Shown here: piece after piece, positions 1 through 10,334 of the stretch
How the letters are laid out: the number at the start of each line of letters is the position of its first letter
How positions within the stretch are numbered: the stretch's first letter is position 1
Source of the DNA: Armillaria gallica
Taxonomy: Eukaryota; Basidiomycota; Agaricomycetes; Agaricales; Physalacriaceae
Reading direction: 5' to 3'
Length of the DNA: 64,000 nucleotides
NCBI GenBank assembly: GCA_037576215.1
Contig: JBANDB010000004.1
Coordinates: forward strand, 4,402,001 to 4,466,000
Made by a program: the position numbers and the translations under genes
The notes under the pieces: model-generated
What the model saw: the letters and a program-made list of their open reading frames with translations, nothing else
Told to the model about the DNA's origin: nothing
Databases searched by the model: none

Positions 1-60
1 TGTTTGTTGTTGATTTACTCTGTTAACATCCAAATGACTACTCAATCATGTTGGCTTACA

Positions 61-584
61 GAAAAATGCATTGAAGTCACCATTTCTCCAATCCATGTTT
101 GTGAGACAGGCGGATGCTCCTGACCCAACACCTGAGCCAGAAAATTTGATGAATCATGAAATTGATCTACTCCATCGTCCTGTTATCTTGGCACTCGTCT
201 CCCATGAAGATGTAAAAAAATATGCGGAAGGTATATTTGACAGTAAGCAAACACATTCACTGGAAGTCCCAGTAGGTAAGTTGAAGGTTTGGAAATTTAT
301 TGTGTAATACATACTCACTATGTCTCTCAGCAGACCTCAGTACCAAGGCCCATGTGCTTTTAAGGTCGCCACTTAGAACTCCTTGGCCAAGGACATATAT
401 GCAGGAAATGGATGATCCAGTGAAAAGGCTGACAACTCGTACAGCAGTAGAGGACGAGAACTCTCAACCAAAGCCCACCTCACCACTTGGAAGAGGTCCA
501 CGGGTCCTGGAAGCCGAAATGCGGCTTGATAACACAGTTTGGATCTACCATAATGAAATACACCGGGAACGAGATGTATTCTAA
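61..584 (+). CDS. 3' end of an unrecognised spliced gene
   Basis: Two exons read cleanly: an acceptor ends at base 60, exon 61-275, a GTAAGT intron 276-330, then 331-584 to a TAA stop. The splice joins phase 1 to phase 2 and keeps one frame. The peptide is hydrophilic; it includes LLHRPVILALVSHEDVKKYA and then AHVLLRSPLRTPWP. I recognise no domain. The 5' part lies left of the window. It could belong to a transposon-borne gene, since repeats of that kind occur elsewhere here, but nothing proves it. Confidence 0.45.
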
Positions 585-838
585 TGGACTGCAATCACAA
601 TTGTGTTGTTGCATCCTACTAGTATACACTACAGGTAGAGCAATGAGCAGAAGTCAGAAACATAGCACAGCTGACAACTTTGCATATCTCAGAGAAAGAC
701 ACTCCCCAACACCACTGTATAACCACAGCCATGAGTTCCATCTTCAATGAGATTTACATGTCCTTGTCGGAAGCTTCGATTCTTCTAACACCTTTACTAT
801 CCGCCGCTCAATCTCCTGCATGAAGCAAAGCGGAGCGG

Positions 839-2313
839 CTAGTTCCTCCAATTTTGTCTGTTACTCGTTCTAAAAATGCAATCAATGTCTAGCCGCTCTG
901 CGGAACCCACTTTTTCATCAACAACGAAGCAACTCAGCAATGCCGCACATTGCTCGGGCTTTATATTAAAGACGCCGTTAAATATCAGCTCCGTCAAAAG
1001 CAGCTCTATTCCCCGTAGAAATCTCGCACACAACCCGGCCCTTGACGTCGATGATATCTTCGCCCGTCGTAAACCCCAGACGCCGAAGGACACGTTTCCG
1101 ACATTCAAGCTCTTCCAGTTGCAACACATCATGCGTACTCTGTATCCGTTTCTTGAGCCCTCTTATCCGATCCTGCACATCCCGCTTTTTGAAATACAGT
1201 GTGTACAGCTCTGATAGTCGCTTATCATCGTGTGGAGGAGTCTTGAACATCTGGTTTTCCATGGCTTCAATTTTCTTTGGGCGACGAGTGATCAGCAATG
1301 GACGTACATATCATTAACAGGACGCACTCACTTTCACGAGACCGAGGAACTTGTCCTTTATCCCCATATTCTGCACAGGATCAAGACGCAGTATACCATC
1401 TGGAAAACGACAGTAGACTTCACCCACGCTCTTCCAAAGAGTATCCTTCGTCGTAGGAGAAGTAAGAAGGTGACTATCTGCGGGAGTTGTTTATCGTCTT
1501 CGGAGAGATTGTCGATGGCATTCGTGAATATGTTATTCACCAGGTCTTGTTCGTCCTGAGAATTGAATTCGTATTTGGTCAATGATAGCGCATGGGCTTC
1601 ACAATCGCGCTTGCTGAAGGAGAAGACGATGACGGGGTGATAATTGCCTTGCATGATCTTCTTCACTATTCTTGCAATATCTGAGGGACCTAAGGAAACA
1701 ATGTTATTCTTCCTGAGATTGAAGCAATTAATCGATGACGCGCCTTCCTTCTCTCCGCCCTTCTTAGTCTTTCCCTTCTTTCCCTTACCACGAAGGGGGT
1801 CTGCCGGATCTTCCCCCGCGTTGGCCTGCAGTTGGCCCATGGCTTTACTGAAGTTATCCTCCTTGAATTCTCCTTTTCGTTGAGAACCAAATAGATTCCC
1901 TCTCCACCAGCGGGAAACAAGTAGTGCTGCAGCGGTGTCGGCCGGAAATCCGTATACACGACATGGCATGGCTGATCATGCGACTTGCATATCCATTCAG
2001 CAAATTGCATTATATTTGGTATCGTCGCAGATAGAAAAACGTAGCGAACGGTATGTGGAAGCAAGATAATCGTTTCCTCCCAAACGACATCGCGCTCCTT
2101 GTCGCGCATGTAGTGGATCTCATCGAATACGACCTAGGCGACTTCACGGATGATCTCGGAGCCACGGTAGAACATTGACCTGAGAATCTGCCGGTGGGCA
2201 TTTGAGAAAGACGGATAATCCAGATAGGAAAACCGTACCTCTGTGGTCATCTCCAGGCATGTTGCGGTGGGGTTTATGGTAACATCTCCCGTCATGAGAC
2301 CCACGTCTGTCCA
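839..2313 (-). pseudogene. Decayed MTR4/Ski2-type RNA helicase
   Basis: Conserved blocks of the nuclear exosome helicase MTR4 appear in order on the minus strand: [12 protein letters not shown] (about 2300), the DEIH box in VVFDEIHYM, motif III LSATIPN, a linker, then the C-terminal block [11 protein letters not shown] and [13 protein letters not shown]. It cannot make protein. A TAG replaces the Trp before VVFDEIH. The frame shifts after YLVLNEKE and again after CEISTG. Several hundred residues, including the second RecA domain's motifs V/VI and the arch, are missing between the block ending KQLPQI (about 1465) and RFPDGILRLDP (about 1400). Family-like introns remain (donor near 2236; another about 1266-1330), so this is a DNA-level duplicate rather than a retrocopy. 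The functional gene should be elsewhere. Confidence 0.85.
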
Positions 2314-2830
2314 TTGCCATCGCCCACAGTATTCCCAAAGTTGTGAGAACCTTCCTTTATATCCCTTCTAGGTTGGTGCTGGTCAAAATGAAAGGGCGGG
2401 TATGCAATCGTTGCAGGATCTCCGTACTACTGGCATCATGCGTCAGATGGAAGCACCATGTCGTCTCCAAGTCGATACAGTAGCCGACGTCATCACATAG
2501 AGCTAGTTCCTTGGTGAACGCTGAACGGGGAAACCAAACCTCGGGCAACCTCCTGGCAAAGGTATAGGGAAGAAAGAATTGAAGGAAAGCATGACACAAT
2601 TTTCATCTAACAAAGAGGAGAGTTTCGATATGCGTCGAAGGCCGTAGCTTTCACTGTCAACTAAGCATCGATTGAGGAAGAAGTGAGACGATCTCTCGCA
2701 GCTTAGTCAGCACCTTATGAGCGCTGTCCTCGCGTGCTCGAACTGCTCAGACTGCTCTCAACGTCTAACGGATAGTAGCGCTCTGACGGCCCGGTACTGT
2801 ATAAGTAATTACACCTTGTCGATCACCATC
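2314..2830. other. Gap between MTR4 relic and amidohydrolase gene
   Basis: No convincing gene. An 80-codon minus-strand frame at 2357-2599 shows no family signal and does not continue the helicase. The last 150 bp should hold the promoter of the plus-strand amidohydrolase gene. Confidence 0.4.
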
Positions 2831-4297
2831 ATGAAGTCGACCTTCAAGACTCTCGTTGAAACCACAAAGACCTACCCTATTATTGACAACCACGCCCACC
2901 CCCTTCTTACCGCAGCCAATAAAGCCTCTTTCCCACTCGAGGCTGTATTTACTGAAGCAGACGGCGATGCTATCAAGGACTCAGTCCACTCCCTATCCTG
3001 CTTTCGTGCAACTTCTCAATTAGGGCAGATCTTGGGCTTGGACGAACCTTCATGGGACGACGTAAAGAAAAAGAGAAACGAGATGGACTACGGTGATCTG
3101 TGTAACCTGCTCATGAGGCCGACTGGTATCCAGTGTCTTATGCTTGATGATGGCCTCGGAGGCGTCGCGGAAATGGCTGAGGATTGGACGTGGCATCGTC
3201 GATTCAACTGCTCCGTCAAGCGTATCGTCAGGATCGAAATTGAAGCTGAAGTACTCTCAACATTTCTACAGCGTATCTGCGTTAATAATCATCCCAACAC
3301 AGGCTATCCTTGTGCGCATGATAAAAGAGTCCGATTCTGTTCACATGACTCTGGACAATTTTACGAAAGAACTTCAGAACTCGCTGTCAGTCAGTGCTGC
3401 CGGTGAAGACGTTGTTGCATTCAAGTCGATTGCATGCTATCGTACTGGTTTGAATATCGACACCTGCAATTCAGAGGATGAAATTCACGATTGTTTCGTC
3501 CTGGCCAACAAACAGTACTTAGCAGATGGGAAGATCAGGCTTGCCTATAAGGCCCTCAACGACCATATCGTCCGCATTGCTCTTGAGATTGCTGGAGAAC
3601 ACAACATTCCAGGTGAAACCTCAACCTGATGATACAACTCGACATCTCCTCATGCTTACCAACTTCACAGTACAATTCCACACCGGGCTTGGAGACAACG
3701 ACATAACGCTGGCGTTCTCGTCGCCCTCGCACATGCAGCCTATCATCAAAGCCTACCCAAAAACCTCATTCGTTCTACTTCACTCCTCGTATCCATACAC
3801 CCGCGAGGCGGGATATCTGACTTTGGTGTACGCCAACGTATTTCTGGATTTCGGGGAGGTGCGCCGTCTCCCATTCTAGACCGTCTTTGTACGGAATTTT
3901 ATCCAGATTTTCCCCATGGTTTCGGCGCATGGGCAGAGCGCAGTGATCCGGCAGATGCTTGAAATAACGCCGACGAACAAGATTTTATGGTCTAGTATGT
4001 CATCCCACGCTTTCGCAGTCGCGTTTCCTGAGTCATTATTCCAGCCGACGGACATTGGTTTCCAGAAACTTATTATCTTGGTACGCTTCAAGCTAGAACC
4101 GCTCTGTGCAAGGTAAACGGCCATCATCTCATAAATCTCTGCTGCTCACATGGCTGTAGGTCCTCTCAGAATTAGTCGCTAATGACGACTTGACCGAAAA
4201 GCAGGCGGTGAAGATTGTGCAGGACGTCCTATTTCATAACTCGAACCGAGTATACAATCTAGGACTCCAGCCGAACCTAGTACATGAAGAGAAATAA
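2831..4297 (+). CDS. FluG-like amidohydrolase (no glutamine synthetase domain)
   Basis: Six exons give 402 aa: 2831-3272, 3328-3612, 3671-3858, 3907-3994, 4045-4112, 4160-4297. All junctions are GT-AG and in phase. The N-terminus has the metal-binding IIDNHAHP motif. Later blocks are IACYRTGLNID, QFHTGLGDND, FVLLHSSYPYTR, VFLDFGE and TDGHWFPETYYLG, the signature of the amidohydrolase half of fungal FluG and related amidohydrolase-2 proteins. FluG itself carries a C-terminal glutamine-synthetase domain. Here the frame stops at LQPNLVHEEK and no synthetase follows, so this is the stand-alone form. The substrate is unknown; the fold suggests a cytosolic metal-dependent hydrolase or decarboxylase. 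An in-frame ATG 114 bp upstream is absent from the conserved frame, so MKSTFKTL is chosen as the start. Confidence 0.85.
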
Positions 4298-5040
4298 CTG
4301 CTGGAGTCAATCTGTCGTATTGTAGGACCTGAACGAACACAGTTGATTAAGTGACAAACTGAATGCCCATTTTGACGATCAGAGAAAGCAAATACTTCTC
4401 CGTGGTACAACCCTTTCACGGGAGGGGTAGAGCTAACAGTTGTCCGGATTATCTCGTTAAATTGACCTTGCAGACAGACAGGTATAAGTATATCTAGAGA
4501 GAAACGAATATCACAGGTTGCGGAAGGTACCGGCATTTGTACAACACCTATTGAGGCTATAGGGATCGAGACGTAACCCCTCTGGGCTGTCTATACCCCA
4601 GGTCTACGCCGTTATAAGACGAAACCCGAGGAATCATGATGCTGAGGCGTCCGAAATCTCAGGGCTCGTAATCCTAGATCAGAATATGCTTATTGCCTTC
4701 ATCCATTAGTTTACATCTGCATCCCGACATCTTTCTATCCAAGAGAATAGAAGAGCCAAAGACTGAGAAAATAGCCGTACTTGCTGCAGCTAACCCAGCA
4801 CAGATTCCAGGCTGTAAAAAAGCTGGCTTTAAGAAGAGAGCGGAAAGGAACGAATAAGGACATACTGCTGCACGAAGGTTGACCAATGTACGGCGCATTC
4901 ACGCCGGGCATGATATAACGCTTTGGCTTGCGCATATACCTGTTAACTTGTTAGTTGATAAATTATCCATAACGTTTGCCAAGCAGACTTACAGCGCCAT
5001 CCCAATTATGTGTGTCGTCCGATAGCATGAAATGCCCTGT
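4298..5040. other. Convergent intergenic region
   Basis: Lies between the convergent amidohydrolase and YAE1 genes. Short frames on the minus strand (4674-4935) show no recognisable protein. Nothing else seen. Confidence 0.4.
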
Positions 5041-5632
5041 TCAACTTCTTTCCACCTCTAACCCCAATCTTTCCATCAGAGTCTTCAAACGCTCCTTCAG
5101 CTGCTGGAGATCCTCCAGGGTAGGTCGCCCTTCGCCAACCGTGATACTCTCTCCAGCCGACAGCCTATTCAACATATCCTCGAGATCCTCAATCTTCCTC
5201 TTCTCTTCGATTTCCTCCACGCCATCCTCGAGATGCTCACGAGCATGCTCCTCCGCCTCGAGGTCTCTGGGCGCGATGTCGGAGAACCGTATGTTCGACA
5301 ATGCAGAGGAAATACTCCGAGCCTCTTCCCGGTCCGGATCTGACGCAGAAGAGAGAAACGCAGTAAGGACTAATACGATGCCTCGGAGGAGTCCTAGTTC
5401 GTGCCCCATGGGTGCACCGACCTGAGCGAAGCCGGCGTCGAAGCCCTCTTGTAAAGCCGCCTCTTTGCCTGCTGTGATGCCCTCACGATACCCGGTCTGC
5501 ATTCAATCAGGCAGCCGTAATGAATTTAGCAGAAAGTCTTCGTACGTTTATGAATTCCGAAGACATCTTGGTCCATTCTGCTTCACCTGCATGTAAATCC
5601 GAAGTCACTTCTTCATCCCAGTCACTGTCCAT
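5041..5632 (-). CDS. YAE1: YAE1-like Fe-S assembly adaptor
   Basis: Two exons (5632-5546, 5496-5041) give 180 aa. Splicing at AAC|GTACG...CAG|ACC joins MSSEFIN to TGYREGITAGKEAA. That begins the deca-GX3 motif, glycine at every fourth residue, running through LQEGFDAGF to GHELG. The motif defines the Yae1/Lto1 family. In yeast Yae1 and Lto1 form a cytosolic complex that brings the CIA machinery to the ribosome-recycling ABC protein Rli1. A helical acidic C-terminus follows, about 60 residues with heptad-like Leu spacing. Length and motif order fit Yae1 better than Lto1, because the acidic MDSDWDEE lead precedes the repeat. Only the first half is well conserved, so the tail is annotated by continuity of the frame. 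Confidence 0.85.
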
Positions 5633-5756
5633 GGCGACGGCAGCAGGCAGTGAGGGCCGTGGTTAAGGTGCAAGATTTCAAATTCCGAGTCCGCTGGGCG
5701 CTTTCGTCCCAACAAATCCATACATTAGATAACTCCTCCCATTCTGCTCTCACACC

Positions 5757-5960
5757 ATGACCGAACAAGATATGACCATCATCGTCGGCTACAAATGAGT
5801 CTCTAATGCAGTCAGCCAGGGTCCTAGCTATTTCACGCGCACTGGCCACAGTAGAGAATCCAGTCGCAACACTTGGAAGGCTTGCTACTCTTCCCAATGA
5901 GCTCCTCGACTGTTAGAAAGGCCGTCGATGCGGCGACCAAGATGTACCATAACTCGGAGA
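5757..5960 (+). pseudogene. Relic of the F-box/Cys-rich family
   Basis: The ATG and following codons (MTEQDMTIIVGYK) match the start of the intact family member at 46864 (MTEQHLEMANIVGRK). The 25 bp before the ATG also match that gene's leader. A stop follows the 13th codon, a frameshift leads to NPVATLGRLATLPNELLD, then most of the F-box is deleted before RKAVDAATK. Only the first 100 or so codons of a 325-codon gene are represented. It is a recent duplicate because both leader and coding parts are still recognisable. Confidence 0.8.
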
Positions 5961-5988
5961 ATATTGCCAATGGTGACATTGACGACCC

Positions 5989-7098
5989 ATGTTGCTGACC
6001 CATTTGGGAGATGAGACAGCGGCCGATTGCAGAGCCTTGACCATCGACACTACAACACGTTTATACGACCAGTGGAATATGCGTCCTGGCACCAGTATCA
6101 GTGGCATCACCAAGCATCCCGGCATCACCTGCATAGATGGGCATCACAGGACGTCTTCACCGTCTCTCAGTGCTGATGAAGCCGCCAGTGCAATCTTGAG
6201 CCTCATTGGGCTGCCGGCTGGAACTGCGACGACGAGTTCCATAACGTACACCAACTGGGCACACCTTCCAGAGTGGATTGAGAAAGTGTTGGATGTCAGT
6301 TGGAGTGTGACATATGGGCACATCGGCGTGGGGGAGGGGTCTGCAAACTTACTCTGGTGTCTGAAGCATGACGGACTAGGAGCAGAAATCGACTCCCCCG
6401 AGTCCTCGGAGCGGCTGAAAATCAGGGTCCACGTCGAGTCACGGGTGAATGGAGAAGGGATACTGGATATGGCTGCCTCCAAACGGGCAGTCCGTCGCCA
6501 CCTTGCGAAAATCATCGACAGTATCGACTTCGCTATCGAGTTAGTATGGGCTCGCGGAGATCTTAGTGAATATGGCGAGTATTCAGTGCGGTATGCTGCA
6601 GGTGACATTGGATGTGCCATCGTTGCTGCTGGTCCGACAGTCATCGAGATATATGACTCTAACCGTACGTTGCCATTGGAGATGTTTGACAGCTATGCTC
6701 GCAAACTGCTGGAGTATACCGTTCGCAGGGATAGTCCACCCCTGACTGCTCCCATCATCAAGCGTGGCCCTATGTCATCCCTGTCCGACGACGACAATCA
6801 CAACTCGCGTCCAACAAGAATCAAAATACGCCCTGTCGATCCAGACTTTTTCCTTTGGTTTGAGCTGGACAAACCCATCGCTGCTGCTAATGCCACCGTC
6901 GAGGGATCTACGCCGGCCATTTCATGTGGAACATGGGAAGTCGAGGTGGGCGTTAGGATGGTCAAGCTGCATTTTACAGTTGCAAGGGTGGGACACCACG
7001 TTGAGGAGGTGCATGCGTATTTTGCAGACTCGGAAACCATGCTTTCGACGTCACAAACATTTGAGATTGAGGTTGTTTACACTCAACAGACATCTTGA
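5989..7098 (+). CDS. Hypothetical protein, 369 aa, single exon
   Basis: One uninterrupted frame from a true ATG (MLLTHLGDETA) to TGA. The second half reads like alternating beta strands, with segments such as TRIKIRPVDPDFFLWFEL, KLHFTVARVGHHVEEVHAYF and FEIEVVYTQ. I see no signal peptide, membrane helix or known motif. It begins about 30 bp after the F-box relic, in a neighbourhood where other genes have introns, so intronless structure is unusual. It may have been longer, with its 5' end replaced by the relic. The open frame of this length is the main support. Confidence 0.5.
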   Translation: MLLTHLGDETAADCRALTIDTTTRLYDQWNMRPGTSISGITKHPGITCIDGHHRTSSPSLSADEAASAILSLIGLPAGTATTSSITYTNWAHLPEWIEKVLDVSWSVTYGHIGVGEGSANLLWCLKHDGLGAEIDSPESSERLKIRVHVESRVNGEGILDMAASKRAVRRHLAKIIDSIDFAIELVWARGDLSEYGEYSVRYAAGDIGCAIVAAGPTVIEIYDSNRTLPLEMFDSYARKLLEYTVRRDSPPLTAPIIKRGPMSSLSDDDNHNSRPTRIKIRPVDPDFFLWFELDKPIAAANATVEGSTPAISCGTWEVEVGVRMVKLHFTVARVGHHVEEVHAYFADSETMLSTSQTFEIEVVYTQQTS

Positions 7099-7329
7099 AC
7101 GGCATGTTTTTCCTCCACTATTCGAACATGCCTTTGATTTGTTTCTCTTTTGCCAAGCTGTAACAATATATTGCCGATTTTTCCCTTTAACCAGATTGCA
7201 TTGATGAGGAAGGTTCAAGACCGCTTCATAATCAGGGTAACAAGACATCAGCTCTTCGGAGCCTCTGAGTCGGGCCGGGAAGTAAAAGCTATCACAAAAG
7301 TAAATCTGGCGCGAACGAATGGGACGGTC

Positions 7330-8424
7330 AGATCCGTTCAATTACATCCCCACGGTAAAAAAAATTGCCACGTACGTTCGTAATGGGTTGTGCAGTACAG
7401 GCAGTGACACTGGACTGAAGACAAAAGAGAAGCGGATCCGTGCAGTCCATTCTACAGAAGTTTGAGAGATTGCAAAGGAAGTTGGGTTGGAATGGCATAC
7501 GTTCTTGTGGTAGACGATTCATTTGCGACTCTATCAAACACCGCGCTGACCGTGGATGTCGATGAAGTGCCGAAGTAAGAAGTATAGAGAGTTAGTGCCG
7601 TTCGCTGCAATGGAAGAGGACGCAGCAGCAGCTAATTGTTTCGCCCCGGTATAGCTGTAGCATATGTAAGAGAAATGAATGCCAGAAGTGAGGGTCACAT
7701 ATACCAACCTTTCATCGATAAGGTCGCGCTCTGCTACTGTTAGTACAAACATCAACCGTGCAGGTATTCAGGACAGGAGGGTTCCCGCTTTGCCAAGTCG
7801 CCAGAGATGTTCACGTCAACAGAGCTAGAGGGTACCGAAACTTTATCGAAACTCGCCCCATCGGCGACCCTAGCTTCTGGACTAATGATATAGAAGAACG
7901 TCACAGGCGTGAACGCGAATGTTCCTGGACCCGCCGAAGCAAAGTCAAACAGCGCCGATACTTTGTAGTGAGAATATCGGATTAGCAGAAAATCAATAGG
8001 CAGGAAATGCAGGAAATGTACTAGACACGATCATGCTCGGCAGTAACCGATTGTCCAGGAGGAATGACCGCAAAGGCGGAGTCATTAGTGTTCTTCAAAG
8101 AAACAGAAATCTGCGGGAAATAAATGAATCGGGGCTGGGGAGAGATTATACGTCCACCTTTATTCCAGTGAATGGAACGGTCTCTCCATTCTCAGTGACA
8201 GTGAAAGACTGGGTTAGAAGCATGCCATCCAAAATCGTCCTGTGCTTCAAGATCTTCACTGACTTTGTGCCAGCGTTGGCCACAGTAGCCGTGAACTTGA
8301 GATCGTCAACACTGGTGACATTGGTCGATGGTCCAGACAGAGAGACGCTAAGAGTTGTGTCTCTCTTGTAAGGACTGGGGAGGGCAGAAAGAGCGAAGGC
8401 GAGGGTAATGAAAGAAGTGAGCAT
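7330..8424 (-). pseudogene. Broken M35 peptidyl-Lys metalloendopeptidase
   Basis: Reading from the ATG at 8424: a secretory signal (MLTSFITLAFALSALP), a propeptide typical of basidiomycete M35 Lys-specific metalloendopeptidases (SVSLSGPSTNVTSVDDLKF), and spliced segments ISVSLKNTNDSAF and SALFDFASAGPGTF. The mature start VDVCTNS and YTGAKQLAAAASSSIAANG follow. A frameshift precedes VDVCTNS. A second near NGTNSLY moves the rest (FGTSSTSTVSAVFDRVANES) out of frame, and similarity then fades. No HExxH zinc site or distal Asp is found. The mature enzyme would be secreted and cut at acyl-Lys bonds; this copy cannot. Confidence 0.8.
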
Positions 8425-8836
8425 GGTATGAAGTCGAGAGTGTACTTGACTGACGATCGATGCAGTTCTCGTCTTTCTTAAATATCATTTAGAGGCCATT
8501 ATATGAGGTGATCGTGACATCAAACAATTAATTGAAGTCCTTCGCGTTGCCGAACAAGAAGAAATTCTGGAGAACCTGCATGCCCTCTTCAGCATTATAC
8601 AAACAATACGTAAGTCGTATTGCACCTCGCAGCTGCGATATTCTAATGATCTGTCGTATCACCGCGAAGTGTGGTACCCGTTTCCCAGCTATGTTCTCTT
8701 AAGCGATGCCCTGCCAATCCACGCATAGATGAATTTCCTAGGTAGAAATTAATAGCGAACATCATGACTCCTGGTACCACATACCAATACTGTAGCGTAT
8801 CTAATCATTGACAGCGAAGGATCAAGGTATCTACTG
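8425..8836. other. Intergenic gap
   Basis: Upstream region of the broken M35 gene and downstream region of the 466-aa gene. Short AT-rich stretches, no convincing coding frame or RNA gene. Confidence 0.35.
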
Positions 8837-10334
8837 TCACCAGCGCACCAGCGTCTTCCACTCTTGTTTCCACTCCTCGGCGCTGTTAGCGGGGACAGCC
8901 TTGGGATCACTGTCATCCCTTGTACCAACAAAGTCGAACCGGCCCAAGTCGGAATGTATGGTGCCTTTCAGTTTCGCACCTGATAAAAAAACAATGCGAG
9001 CAACATCAAAGCTGGAGTCTTCGCCGCCAGTAATTTCACCTTCACCGGTCTCGCGCGCGCGCCATGAGAACGACACAGCTTCGTCGGCTCTCAAGGAGAC
9101 GGGGCCATTGGATTGAAGAATACCCTCGAAAACACCAAAGTCAAACTTCCCCCAAAGCTGAGATGTTTTCTTAAAAACACAGAGCTCCAAGTCCATTTTG
9201 TAGCGGGCACCTCGAACTTCTACCGGGTATTCCTTTTCAACCTCCGGGGCTATGATGGCATATTTTCCTGCGACTTGGATGGCTGCATCGTTCTGCAAAG
9301 GGACAGTCATTACTTTGTTTTAAGCACACGCCATCATTCATACCCTGATATGTTTCTTTTTAGCCTTTGAGGAGCTTTGATGAGACGCAGACTCGGAATC
9401 TCGCATCTCAAGCTGTGAACGAGCCCCTTCCAGCTTGAGAAGCTCCTCCAACGTTTCTGAATCCTCCATGAGATCTCGAATAACATTTCTAAGTTGCTGT
9501 TCTGGTAAGTCGGCAACTTGGTCAGCGATCTCCTGTAAAAGGGAGTGAATAAATAGACGTTCGACGTTAGTACGGGACACGTCGTGCCTGCAAAATCTCC
9601 TCCTCCTCCTCTCGGTCTTCTTCTGAGGTATTCGTTTTAATCTTGTAACGAGCCATTATATCTGGGAGTATGTCCAATACTTCCTCGGGGTCAACCGAGG
9701 TGGATAAAGTACCCGCAACACGGTCATTCGACATCTTGACAACCTCTTCTAGAACTTCTTCAACCGTGATGGTGTCTGGATTGGGTAGCGCGACATCTGG
9801 TCCCAAAGCCATAATCTCTTCAAATAGCTCTTGGTCGGGGGCCTGCTTCAACTTCTTTTTTCGAACGAAGCTATCTGAGACAGCTTTTTTATTTCCGCCC
9901 GCCTCGGTAACCTTATCCTTCTGTTCGAACTGGGCCTTCAAATCAGCTTCGAGTCGTAGGATATTATTAGGCACTGCGAGAGTATTGTCCTGATCAAAAG
10001 CAGAAAGGAGCAGGCCTTTGGCTGCCTTCTTTACGGTCACAGGCTTCAGACCATAATGGACTAGCTGTGCGCGATAGAAATGTCCGGGGCGGTCCTTGAA
10101 CGGCGGTGGCTGGCGCTTCGCCAGTGTCCCCGATTTAGTATACACTGGCGGGGGATCGACATGCGTCAGTAGTGCATAAAGAGAGTCAGAATCTTCGCGA
10201 TAGTGCTTATTCGAATCTACTTCGACGAATAATCCGTGTCCGTCATAGAAAAACCCGTCGCGTGAAACAGGTGGAGACGATGACTCGGTAGAAAGTGCCG
10301 TGGGGGACTCAGAATCTCTACGGCGACGAGGCAT
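8837..10334 (-). CDS. Unrecognised conserved-looking protein, 466 aa
   Basis: Three exons (10334-9579, 9532-9344, 9292-8837) join in phase 0 at both introns. The protein starts MPRRRRDSES and has a Ser/Pro-rich lead. A compact region around residues 45-110 includes DGFFYDGHGLFVEVDSN and GHFYRAQLVHYGLKP. An acidic helical middle follows (EEVLDILPDIMARY, then a run of Glu), a Leu-rich segment (DQVADLPEQQLRNVIRDL), and a beta-rich C-terminus ending EWKTLVRW. I do not recognise the family. Basic start and acidic centre suggest a nuclear protein, an inference only. The frame stays open for 127 codons upstream of this ATG, so a longer N-terminus or a further exon is possible. Confidence 0.65.

Noticed and set aside
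3273..3302. 30-bp intron in the amidohydrolase gene
   Set aside because: Using the AG at 3302 leaves the conserved frame. The AG at 3327 gives a normal 55-bp intron and restores it.
7988..8012. CAGGAAATG direct repeat resembling the 54965 decamers
   Set aside because: Only two 9-bp units inside an M35 intron; too short to link with the arrays.
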